Assembly (NCBI GenBank): GCA_031272265.1
Contig: JAISUD010000002.1
Coordinates: 1 to 50,542 of the forward strand
Direction of reading: 5' to 3'
DNA: 50,542 bases
Source of the DNA: Endomicrobium sp.
Lineage (GTDB): Bacteria > Elusimicrobiota > Endomicrobiia > Endomicrobiales > Endomicrobiaceae
The notes beneath the pieces are model-generated. The model worked only from the letters and a program-made list of their open reading frames with translations, did not search any database and was not told where the DNA came from. Shown here one piece after another: positions 39,080 through 46,897 of the stretch (the first letter of the stretch is position 1; each line of letters starts with the position of its first letter). The position numbers and the translations under genes were made by a program.

Positions 39080-39737
39080 AAGTCAGGAAAAACTCCAAAA
39101 ATTTATTGAGTACAAATTCAATAATCTTGAGTTTTTAAATATGACTTTAACACATAAATCTTATATTGCTGAAAATGAAAAAGAAGTTTATAATGAGCGG
39201 TGGAGTTTTTGGGGATAGCGTTCTTTCAGTGATTGTTGTAGAAACTCTTTATTTAAGGTATCTATTGACGGTGAAGGAAGATTGTTGCAACTGCTTAAAG
39301 TGCAGATTATTTCAGCTTCTTAATTTAAGTGATTGGACCAGAAAGGTAAATTTGGGAATTTATGTATTTTTAGGTAAAGGCCAAGGTACTAAAAGTAAGA
39401 TTGAAAAACAGTTTATTATGCGGTGTGTTTGTGAAGCTATTGTCAGGATGATATATTTAGACGGTGGCTTTAAGAATGCTAGAAAATTTGTCCTAAAATT
39501 TTTGGACAGGTAGAAAGAAATAATAATCATGGATTATAAAAGCAGATTACAAGAAACAGTTCAGTCTCTGTAATAAAGAACTTCCCAAGTATTTGATAGT
39601 AAGAAATTGTATCTAAGACATAACAAAAAGTTTGAAACCGCTATATATGTTAAAGATAGTTTTTTAGAAAAAGGTATAGGAAATTCCAAAAAGAAGCACA
39701 TCCTCCGCTGCCAGACAAGCAATAAAAAGTATAAACC
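39069..39737 (+). pseudogene. rnc: Ribonuclease III, frameshifted remnant
   Basis: The ancestral ATG (39069) opens MLNKSQEKLQKFIEYKFNNL and THKSYIAEN, then the frame breaks near 39200. There the signature NERLEFLGDS can be rebuilt only by restoring two single bases around CGGTGG and GGGGAT. A central frame (39166-39513) continues GDSVLSVIVVETLY and, after another pair of shifts around DGEGRLLQLLKVQIISAS, LSDWTRKVNLGIYVFLGKG and YLDGGFKNARKFVLKFLD, then stops. The dsRNA-binding domain is still visible downstream (DYKSRLQE at 39532; HNKKFETAIYVKDSFL and GIGNSKK at 39622-39693; SAARQAIKSI at 39704-39733) in different frames. At least five lesions make it non-functional. It lies in the normal place after fabF. 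Confidence 0.93.
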
Positions 39738-39810
39738 GTTCTGTATGTGTAAGCAGTGGTTGGTGTGCATTAGAATTTGTGTTGGTAGACTTGTTAAAGA
39801 GGAGTTTTAT

Positions 39811-40980
39811 ATGGTAATGGATTATATGTTATCCGAAGAAGAGCAAATGATAGTTGAAACTGCTAGAACGGTGGCAGTTGAAAAGATGAAACCGTTAAGA
39901 GAGTATTATGACGAAAAAGAAGAATTTCCTTGGGATATTGTAAAAGAATTTGCAAAGGCTGATTTATTTGCAACGTATATTCCTGAAGAATATGGTGGCT
40001 TTGGCAAAGGTATTATGGGTCTTGTGCTTGCAGTTGAAGAGCTTTGTAAAGTTGACGGTGCTATTTCGTTATCACTTGCCGCAACGGCGTTAGGAGCTTT
40101 TCCTATTCTTGTAGCTGCAAACGAAGAACAAAAGAAAAAGTATTTGCCTGATATTGCCTCCGGTACGAAACTTGCGGCTTTTGGTTTAACAGAGGCAGGA
40201 GCTGGTTCAGACGCAACCGGAATGACTACAACTGCTGTTAAAGACGGTGATTATTATGTATTAAATGGAGCAAAATGTTTTATTACTAATGGTGGAGACG
40301 CTGAGACATATACGGTTTTTGCTAAAACTAATCCTTCAAGAGGGGCGAGAGGAATATCGTGCTTTATTTTAGAAAAAGGCGATACGGGCTTTAGTTTTGG
40401 CAAAAAAGAAAAAAAGATGGGTATAAGAGCATCTTCTACAAGAGAGCTTGTATTTAATGATTGCAGAGTGCATAAAGATAGACTGCTTGGAAAAGAGGGA
40501 CAAGGTTTGATGATAGCGCAGGCTACTTTGGATAATTCTCGTCCCGGTGTTGCAGCTCAGGCGCTTGGTATTGCAACCGGGGCTTTAAATGAGGCTGTTG
40601 AATATGCAAGAAAGAGGGTGCAATTTGGGCAGCCTATAGCTTCTTTCCAAGCAATACAGCATATGCTTGCGGAAATGGCTACTGAAATTGAAGCTGCCAG
40701 AGCGTTGCTTTACGCTTCTGCAAGAATGATCGATTCAGGGAAAGTAAAACGCACCAGTAAAGAGTCAGCAATGGCAAAACTTTTCTGCTCAGAAGTGGCA
40801 ATGAAAGTTACTACAAATGCTGTGCAAATATTTGGTGGCTATGGATATACTAGAGAATATCCTGTAGAAAAAATGATGAGAGATGCAAAAATTACGACCC
40901 TTTATGAAGGAACAAGCCAAATTCAAAAAAATGAAATTGCGCTTAATCTTATTAAAGAATATATATCAAGCTCTAAATAA
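39811..40980 (+). CDS. Acyl-CoA dehydrogenase (short-chain / butyryl-CoA type)
   Basis: FAD enzyme interconverting acyl-CoA and enoyl-CoA. The frame runs back to 39607, but those 68 codons are the decayed rnc dsRNA-binding domain. The ATG at 39811 follows AAAGAGGAG and gives the usual 389 residues. Motifs: FGLTEAGAGSDATGM, CFITNGGDAETYTVFAKT, RVQFGQPIASFQAIQHMLAEM, QIFGGYGYTREYPVEKMMRDAK, and the catalytic Glu in TTLYEGTSQIQ. It precedes etfB and etfA, a Bcd-EtfBA-like arrangement. Substrate is inferred only. Confidence 0.93.
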   Translation: MVMDYMLSEEEQMIVETARTVAVEKMKPLREYYDEKEEFPWDIVKEFAKADLFATYIPEEYGGFGKGIMGLVLAVEELCKVDGAISLSLAATALGAFPILVAANEEQKKKYLPDIASGTKLAAFGLTEAGAGSDATGMTTTAVKDGDYYVLNGAKCFITNGGDAETYTVFAKTNPSRGARGISCFILEKGDTGFSFGKKEKKMGIRASSTRELVFNDCRVHKDRLLGKEGQGLMIAQATLDNSRPGVAAQALGIATGALNEAVEYARKRVQFGQPIASFQAIQHMLAEMATEIEAARALLYASARMIDSGKVKRTSKESAMAKLFCSEVAMKVTTNAVQIFGGYGYTREYPVEKMMRDAKITTLYEGTSQIQKNEIALNLIKEYISSSK

Positions 40981-41014
40981 TAAATTATAAAAATATGATT
41001 AGGTTTGGTGGAAT

Positions 41015-41800
41015 ATGAATATAATTGTTTGTATTAAGCAAGTACCTAGTATGGCAAATGTTCAAATTGACCCGGAAACTGGAAGACTTCAAAGAGACGG
41101 TGTAGAGTCTGTAATTAATCCTTTTGACGAGTATGCTATAGAAGAAGGTGTAAGAATTAGGGAGAAAGCTGGCGGGAAAGTTATAGTTATTACAATGGGA
41201 CCCCCGCAGGCTGAATCCGCTTTAAGAGAAGCTATTTCAAAAGGTGCCGACGAAGCAATTTTAATAAGCGATAAAGTTTTTGGAGGAGCGGACACTTTAG
41301 CGACTTCTTATACTTTGTCGTCTGCTATAAAGTTTATAGGCGATTACGACCTTATTATTTGTGGTAGACAAGCGTCGGATGGGGACACTGCTCAAGTTGG
41401 TCCTGGAACAGCGGAAATGCTTAATATACCGCATATAACCTATGTAAAAAAAATAGAATTACTTGGTGATAAATCAATTAGAGTTGAAAGAATAATGGAA
41501 GACGGATGCGACTTGATAGAAAGTCCATTGCCGGCTCTTTTGACAGTTGGTAAGGAGATAAATGTTCCAAGAATCTCGTCTCTTAAAGGTAAAATGCTTG
41601 CAAAGAAAGCGGTTATTAAGACTCTTGATGCCGCAACTATTAACGCAGATGCTAAAAGAATAGGTCTCAATGGATCTCCCACCCAGGTTATAAAAATATT
41701 TACACCTCCACAGAGAACTTGCGGAGAAAAACTTACTGGTGACGCGAAAAAAATTGCAGTTGCTTTAGTTAAAAGATTGTCTGAGTTAGGTATAGCTTAG
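41015..41800 (+). CDS. etfB: Electron transfer flavoprotein, beta subunit
   Basis: Small Etf subunit carrying FAD or AMP. The 261-residue protein starts MNIIVCIKQVPSMANVQIDP, has NPFDEYAIEEGVRI, VITMGPPQAESALREAISKGADEA and IICGRQASDGDTAQVGPGTAEML. The GRQASDGDTAQVGP segment resembles that of bifurcating EtfB proteins, which bind a second FAD here. Follows the dehydrogenase by 34 bases. Confidence 0.93.
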   Translation: MNIIVCIKQVPSMANVQIDPETGRLQRDGVESVINPFDEYAIEEGVRIREKAGGKVIVITMGPPQAESALREAISKGADEAILISDKVFGGADTLATSYTLSSAIKFIGDYDLIICGRQASDGDTAQVGPGTAEMLNIPHITYVKKIELLGDKSIRVERIMEDGCDLIESPLPALLTVGKEINVPRISSLKGKMLAKKAVIKTLDAATINADAKRIGLNGSPTQVIKIFTPPQRTCGEKLTGDAKKIAVALVKRLSELGIA

Positions 41801-41967
41801 TAACTATGTATGGTATGATAAGGATTTAATAGCAGGCTCAATGAATGATAAAAAGATAATATATATAATGTTAGTATTGTTATTATGTGTATATCTTCGC
41901 AAAGTTTTAAATGTCAAAAGCGTGTAATTTTATCTGATTTGTTCAAATTCTAAACGGAGTTGTTTAA

Positions 41968-43200
41968 ATGGAAAACAGTATAAAAATATTAGCTGATAAA
42001 TGTGTCGGATGTGGGATATGTGAAAGTGAATGTCCTTTTAGTGCGATTTCAATGCTTGAAAGGTCAGAAGAACATGCTAGGAAATTTAAACTTGCGGTTA
42101 TAGATTTAAACAAATGCACGTATTGTGGGGCATGTAAGCAAATTTGCAAATTTAGCGCAGTAGAACTGAAAAAATGCAGACCTCAGGCTGAAATTGATAA
42201 AAGTTTGTATAAAGGTGTATGGATTTACGCAGAGCAAAGGCACGGTAAGATTTCAAATATTGCGTATGAACTTTTAAGTGAAGGGCGAAGACTTGCGGAA
42301 AAACTTGGAACGTTTTTGGGTGCAGTTTTGATAGGCAGTAATATTAAATCAAAAGCTCAAGAGTTGATAGATAGAGGTGCAGATAAAGTTTACATTTGTG
42401 ACGACCCTGTTTTTGTTGAGTTTCAAGATGATCCTTATACTAGTATTTTAACTCAGCTCATAAAAAAAGAAAAACCAGAAATTATTTTAATGGGTGCCAC
42501 GAATATAGGACGTTCGTTTGCCTCAAGAGTCGCGGCGAAAATTCATACAGGTCTTACTGCAGACTGCACTTCATTAGAGATAGACACTGTGACAAAAAAT
42601 CTTCAACAGACAAGACCTGCTTTCGGCGGAAATATCATGGCGACTATTTTGACTTCAAGGCATCGTCCACAGATGTCTACAGTAAGACATAAAGTTTTCA
42701 AAGAAGCTAAAATAGAAACAGGTAGAAAAGGGGAAGTTATTGAATATAAAGTTGATGTAAAGACTTTGTTAAATAGAACGAAGTTTTTGGGTTTTATAAA
42801 AAGCGCTGTCAACTATGTCAATCTTCTTGAGGCGGAAATTATCGTATCCGGCGGAAGAGGACTTGGTAAACCAGAGGGTTTTAGGCTTATTGAAGAACTT
42901 GCTGAGTGTTTAGGCGGAGCGGTAGGTGCTTCAAGGGCAGCAGTTGACTCAGGTTGGATCCCTGATATACATCAAGTAGGTCAGACAGGTAAAACAGTTT
43001 CTCCTAAAGTTTATATTGCCTGCGGAATTTCCGGACAAATCCAACATAGAGTAGGTATGGGTTCGTCTGATATTATTATTGCAATAAATAAAGACGCGAC
43101 TTGCCCTATGATGCAGATTGCTTCTTATGCTTTGGAGGGCGATTTATATGAGATTATTCCAAATATAATAAAAGAAATAAAATCCTCTAAATCTGTTTAA
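41968..43200 (+). CDS. etfA: Electron transfer flavoprotein, alpha subunit with N-terminal 2x[4Fe-4S] ferredoxin domain
   Basis: The 410-residue protein starts with a ferredoxin-like domain: cysteines 12, 15, 18, 22 (CVGCGICESECP) and 50, 53, 56, 60 (CTYCGACKQIC). A full EtfA follows from about residue 75 (VWIYAEQRHGKISNIAYEL), with the FAD site VSGGRGLGKPEGFRLIEELA, GASRAAVDSGW, QVGQTGKTVSPKVYIACGISGQIQH and INKDATCPMMQIA. Fused EtfA of this kind is known from anaerobes such as the caffeyl-CoA reductase system of Acetobacterium and can take part in electron bifurcation. The gap of 167 bases to etfB holds no gene. Coupling to ferredoxin here is inference. Confidence 0.93.
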   Translation: MENSIKILADKCVGCGICESECPFSAISMLERSEEHARKFKLAVIDLNKCTYCGACKQICKFSAVELKKCRPQAEIDKSLYKGVWIYAEQRHGKISNIAYELLSEGRRLAEKLGTFLGAVLIGSNIKSKAQELIDRGADKVYICDDPVFVEFQDDPYTSILTQLIKKEKPEIILMGATNIGRSFASRVAAKIHTGLTADCTSLEIDTVTKNLQQTRPAFGGNIMATILTSRHRPQMSTVRHKVFKEAKIETGRKGEVIEYKVDVKTLLNRTKFLGFIKSAVNYVNLLEAEIIVSGGRGLGKPEGFRLIEELAECLGGAVGASRAAVDSGWIPDIHQVGQTGKTVSPKVYIACGISGQIQHRVGMGSSDIIIAINKDATCPMMQIASYALEGDLYEIIPNIIKEIKSSKSV

Positions 43201-43297
43201 TGTTCAATAATATTTTGCTCTAAATTATTATGAAAATTTAACCTGTTACTGATTAATGTTTATTTAGTGTTAGTTAGTGTGGGTTGAAGGGGAGTGG

Positions 43298-44314
43298 ATG
43301 TTAAAAGTTTTAGTTACAGGCGCGAACGGTTTTGTTGGAAGTCATATTGTTGAAGCGTTGCTTAGCGCGAAATATTACGTCATATGTCCCGTGAGAAAAA
43401 CGTCAGATTTAAGGTGGATAAAAGGTTTGCCTGTAAGATATGAATACGGTGATTTGAGCGATAAGAATTTTTTAGAAAAGATTGTTAAAGATGCGGATAT
43501 TATTGTTCACTGCGCTGCTATTGTGCGTGCAGTAGTTAAAAGTGAATATTTTAAAATAAATGTAGGGATTACTAAAAACCTATGTGAAGTAGTTTTAAAT
43601 ATAAACCCCGGGTTAAAAAAGTTTATATTTATTTCTTCTCAGGCCGCCATGGGACCGTCATCTTCGGTTAATTTTAAGAAAATTACATATGAGGAAAATC
43701 CGATTTCAGATTATGGTTTGAGTAAGCTTATGGCAGAGAAAGAGATAAAAAAAATGTTTTACAAGAAGGTAGTTTATACAATTTTAAGACCCGCTGCCGT
43801 TTACGGACCAAGAGACAAAGATATATTTGTATTTTTCAACTTAGTGTATAAACATTTAAGACCCGTAACAACGATAAAAAGATTATTGCAACTTGTTTAT
43901 GTAAAAGACGTGGCAAATGCTGTGGCAGCTTGTTTGGAAAATAGAAAAACTAATAATAATATTTACTATCTTGCTGATTCCATTGCATATACATGGTCAG
44001 AAATAGGCAAGATTATATCATTTTCTGCCGGTGTAAAGACAATTCCGATTCCCATTCCTGATTTTGTTTTTAGATTTATTGGGATAGTGTCGGAAGTTTT
44101 GTCTTATGTAACTAAAAAACCTGCAGTATTAAACAGACAAAAAGTTATGGAAATACTTCAAAAATATTGGATTGCAGATACTGAGCTTTCCGAAAAAGAT
44201 TTAAATATTAGCTTTACTCCTCTTGAAGTTGCTTCTAAAATAACATATAATTGGTATTTTAATAACAGTTTTTCTAAATATTTTATTAGGAAAATTGACC
44301 TAAGAGGGAAATAA
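43298..44314 (+). CDS. NAD-dependent epimerase/dehydratase-family protein; putative sphingoid-base/ceramide reductase (CerR-like)
   Basis: A 338-residue extended short-chain dehydrogenase: VLVTGANGFVGSHIVEALL (Rossmann GxxGxxG), HCAAIVRAV, SSQAAMGPSS and the catalytic Tyr-Lys in ISDYGLSKLMAEKE, plus RPAAVYGPRDKD. A GTG at 43277 is in frame, but GAAGGGGAG lies just before the ATG at 43298, which is preferred. It is followed directly (no spacer) by a serine palmitoyltransferase-type gene and then a GNAT protein, the same three kinds of protein as in the Caulobacter ceramide pathway (CerR, Spt, bCerS). Function as the keto-reductase is inferred from that context; sugar-nucleotide epimerase is the alternative. 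Confidence 0.75.
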   Translation: MLKVLVTGANGFVGSHIVEALLSAKYYVICPVRKTSDLRWIKGLPVRYEYGDLSDKNFLEKIVKDADIIVHCAAIVRAVVKSEYFKINVGITKNLCEVVLNINPGLKKFIFISSQAAMGPSSSVNFKKITYEENPISDYGLSKLMAEKEIKKMFYKKVVYTILRPAAVYGPRDKDIFVFFNLVYKHLRPVTTIKRLLQLVYVKDVANAVAACLENRKTNNNIYYLADSIAYTWSEIGKIISFSAGVKTIPIPIPDFVFRFIGIVSEVLSYVTKKPAVLNRQKVMEILQKYWIADTELSEKDLNISFTPLEVASKITYNWYFNNSFSKYFIRKIDLRGK

Positions 44315-45502
44315 ATGAATTTTGACATTTTTGGAAAATGTTTTAATTTTAAAGCCGCAACCGAGCTTAAAAAAATAGGTTTTTATCCGTATTTTCATAA
44401 AGTTGAATCTGTACAGGGACCGGAGATTATAGTTGACGGTAAAAAAAAGATAGTTGTTTGCTCTAATAACTACCTTGGGCTTGCAAATCACCCAAAAGTT
44501 ATTGAAGCTTCTATAACTGCCGCGAAAAAGTACGGTACCTCTTGCACGGGATCTAGATTTCTTAATGGAACTAATGATTTACACGAAAAAGTTGAGAAAA
44601 AATTTGCGAAATTTGTAGGTAAAGAAGAAGCTCTTCTTTTTACTACCGGGCATCATTCAAATTTAGGAGCTATTTCAAGCTTAGTAGGCAAAAATGAAGT
44701 TTTGATTACAGACAGATTAGATCATGCTTCAATTATAGACGGTTGTCGACTATCTTTTGGTGAGATGGCGAGATTTAGACACAATGATATGGCGGATCTT
44801 GAAAGACAACTTATTAAGTATCAAGGACGAGGTATGTTGATTGTAGTTGACGGAGTTTTTAGCATGGAAGGCGATATTGCAAATTTACCGGAAATCTCAA
44901 GGCTTGCAAAAAAATATGAAGCGAGAGTGTTTGTTGACGAAGCTCATTCCTTAGGAGTAATAGGTGAAAATGGAAAAGGAACCGGCGAATATTTTAATAT
45001 GGAAGAAGACATTGATGTGTTAATGGCTACGGCTTCCAAATCTTTAGCTTCTATTGGTGGGTTTATTGCAAGTAAGAGTGAAGTTATTGATTTCATCAAA
45101 CATAGTGCAAGAACGATGATTTTTACGGCAAGTCTTCCTCCTGCGTGTGTAGGAGCAATAGATGCTGCTCTGGATCTAGTTATTGCTGAACCTGAAAGGA
45201 GAACAAGACTTATAGAAACTTCTAAAAAAATGAGATCGGCTTTTAAATCAATGGGATATAACACAGGACATTCTCAATCTCCTATTATACCTTTAACTGT
45301 CGGCAGTGATTTTAGTGCTTTTAAGATGTGGAAAATGCTTTTTGACGAAGGAATTTTTGCTTCTCCTGTTGTTACTCCGGCAGTACCTGAAGGGAATTCT
45401 ATAGTCAGAACAAGTTATATGGCCACTCATTCTGACGACAACTTGAATTTTATTCTTGAAAAATTTAAAAAAGTCGGGAAACAGCTTGGTATACTAGGTT
45501 AA
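44315..45502 (+). CDS. spt: Serine palmitoyltransferase-like alpha-oxoamine synthase
   Basis: PLP enzyme condensing an amino acid with an acyl thioester; in the SPT group, serine and palmitoyl thioester give 3-ketosphinganine. The 395-residue protein has NNYLGLANHPKV, TSCTGSRFLNGTNDLHEKVE, FTTGHHSNLGAISSLVGK, DHASIIDGCRLSFGEM followed by FRHNDMADL, VDEAHSLGVIG (D208, H211) and the PLP lysine K242 in TASKSLASIGGF. GSRFLNGT and the FRHND segment resemble bacterial SPTs more than BioF (GSRLLSG) or Kbl. Its ATG follows the reductase stop directly. BioF or Kbl remain possible, but no biotin or threonine genes are nearby. Confidence 0.8.
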   Translation: MNFDIFGKCFNFKAATELKKIGFYPYFHKVESVQGPEIIVDGKKKIVVCSNNYLGLANHPKVIEASITAAKKYGTSCTGSRFLNGTNDLHEKVEKKFAKFVGKEEALLFTTGHHSNLGAISSLVGKNEVLITDRLDHASIIDGCRLSFGEMARFRHNDMADLERQLIKYQGRGMLIVVDGVFSMEGDIANLPEISRLAKKYEARVFVDEAHSLGVIGENGKGTGEYFNMEEDIDVLMATASKSLASIGGFIASKSEVIDFIKHSARTMIFTASLPPACVGAIDAALDLVIAEPERRTRLIETSKKMRSAFKSMGYNTGHSQSPIIPLTVGSDFSAFKMWKMLFDEGIFASPVVTPAVPEGNSIVRTSYMATHSDDNLNFILEKFKKVGKQLGILG

Positions 45503-45542
45503 ATGTGTAAATAATAAATACAAGAGGGACTAGTATATAATA

Positions 45543-46658
45543 ATGAAAGTGGTCAAAGTAGACACTAAAAAGCATTTCAAGGAATTTGTTCACTTTCCTT
45601 GGAAAATTTATTCAAAAAACAGTCCATGGGTACCGCCGTTAATTTCTAGTATTATAAATATCCTTTCAGGAGATAAAAATCCTTTCTGGTGGCATGCAAA
45701 AAGACAGCTTTTTCTAGCTTATAATGACAGCAACAATGTTATCGGCAGAATTATGGCGATAATAGATTACAACTATATAAGTTTTCAGAAAAATAAGTGT
45801 GGTTTTTTTGGATTTTTTGAATGCTTTGATGATAGCGCAGCAGCGAGAGCACTTTTTTCAGTAGCAGAGAATTGGCTTAAAGAACAAGGTATGTATAAGA
45901 TGATGGGTCCTATGAATCCGTCCACAAACGACGAATGTGGATTTTTAATGGAAGGATTTGAAATATCGCCGAGTCTTATGATGTCTTATACTCCTCAATA
46001 TTACCTACGACTTGCTGAACAGAGTGGTCTTAGGAAAGTAAAAGAACTCTATGCTTATGATATGGATGTTGCAGATGATTCAAGGGTTCCCAGACTTGAA
46101 AAAGCGGTAGCTATAGCAAAAAGAAAACTTCCGACGCTTAAAGTAGAAACTATACGGGAAAATGCTTCATTTGAAAAATATTTAAAAGCTATAATATCAG
46201 TATATAACCGGGCTTGGGAAAAAAATTGGGGCTTTGTCCCGTGGAGCGACGAAGAGTTTGTTGAAATTGCTTCAAAATTAAAAATGTTTATGGATCCGGA
46301 TATGGTGATAATGGCGACAGTAGCAGACGTTCCTATAGGAGTACTTATTTCTTTGCCGGATTACAATCAAGTTTTAAAAAAACTTGACGGCAAACTTCTA
46401 CCTTTTGGAATCTTAAAATTTTTACATTATAGGAAAAAAATTGACAGTTTGAGACTTATGATTATGGGTGTTTTAGAGGAATATAGACGCAAAGGTATTG
46501 AAGCGGCTATGTATGAAAAAGGTCTAAAAAATGCGATTAAAAATGGTTATAAACACTGTGAACTTTCATGGGTACTTGACGATAATATAATGACGCAGCG
46601 CACTGTAGAAATGATGAATGGCAAGGTATATAAAAAATATGCTGTGTACAGTAATTAA
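45543..46658 (+). CDS. GNAT-fold acyltransferase-like protein; putative bacterial ceramide synthase (bCerS-like)
   Basis: A 371-residue soluble protein. The start KKHFKEFVHFPWKIY and NSPWVPPL, then NPFWWHAKRQLFLAY and MMGPMNPSTNDECGFL, are typical of a large GNAT-like family (YghO-like hypothetical proteins). The C-terminal third carries a GNAT core: LMIMGVLEEYRRKGIEAAMYEKGL and a late ELSWVLDDN-type motif. In Caulobacter a member of this kind acylates the sphingoid base to make ceramide. It follows the SPT-like gene by 40 bases and has AAGAGGGA upstream. The name rests on family memory plus context and is inference. Confidence 0.72.
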   Translation: MKVVKVDTKKHFKEFVHFPWKIYSKNSPWVPPLISSIINILSGDKNPFWWHAKRQLFLAYNDSNNVIGRIMAIIDYNYISFQKNKCGFFGFFECFDDSAAARALFSVAENWLKEQGMYKMMGPMNPSTNDECGFLMEGFEISPSLMMSYTPQYYLRLAEQSGLRKVKELYAYDMDVADDSRVPRLEKAVAIAKRKLPTLKVETIRENASFEKYLKAIISVYNRAWEKNWGFVPWSDEEFVEIASKLKMFMDPDMVIMATVADVPIGVLISLPDYNQVLKKLDGKLLPFGILKFLHYRKKIDSLRLMIMGVLEEYRRKGIEAAMYEKGLKNAIKNGYKHCELSWVLDDNIMTQRTVEMMNGKVYKKYAVYSN

Positions 46659-46897
46659 GATTTTGCTGGTATTTTTTGAGGTCATCTTTAAATCTGTGAT
46701 AACGTGTTTATTCGTGTCTTATTATTGCAGTAAATGTAGTTTACTATGCAATATTTCTTTTTAATTATCCCGATTATCCCAAAAATCCCGAAGGAATAGA
46801 GGAAAGAACGTAAAATATACTAAAAGAAAAAACTCTCTATATGAGGTTTTAAGCGAATTATTTTTGTTTTATGTGATCGCTTTTGCAAAGTAATATA

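Noticed and set aside
43277-43297. Upstream GTG start for the reductase gene
   Set aside because: A good Shine-Dalgarno (GAAGGGGAG) lies inside that extension and points to the ATG at 43298.
44315-45502. Annotation as BioF (biotin) or Kbl (threonine degradation)
   Set aside because: The GSRFLNGT and FRHND segments and the reductase/GNAT neighbours fit the SPT group better; no biotin or threonine genes are present nearby.
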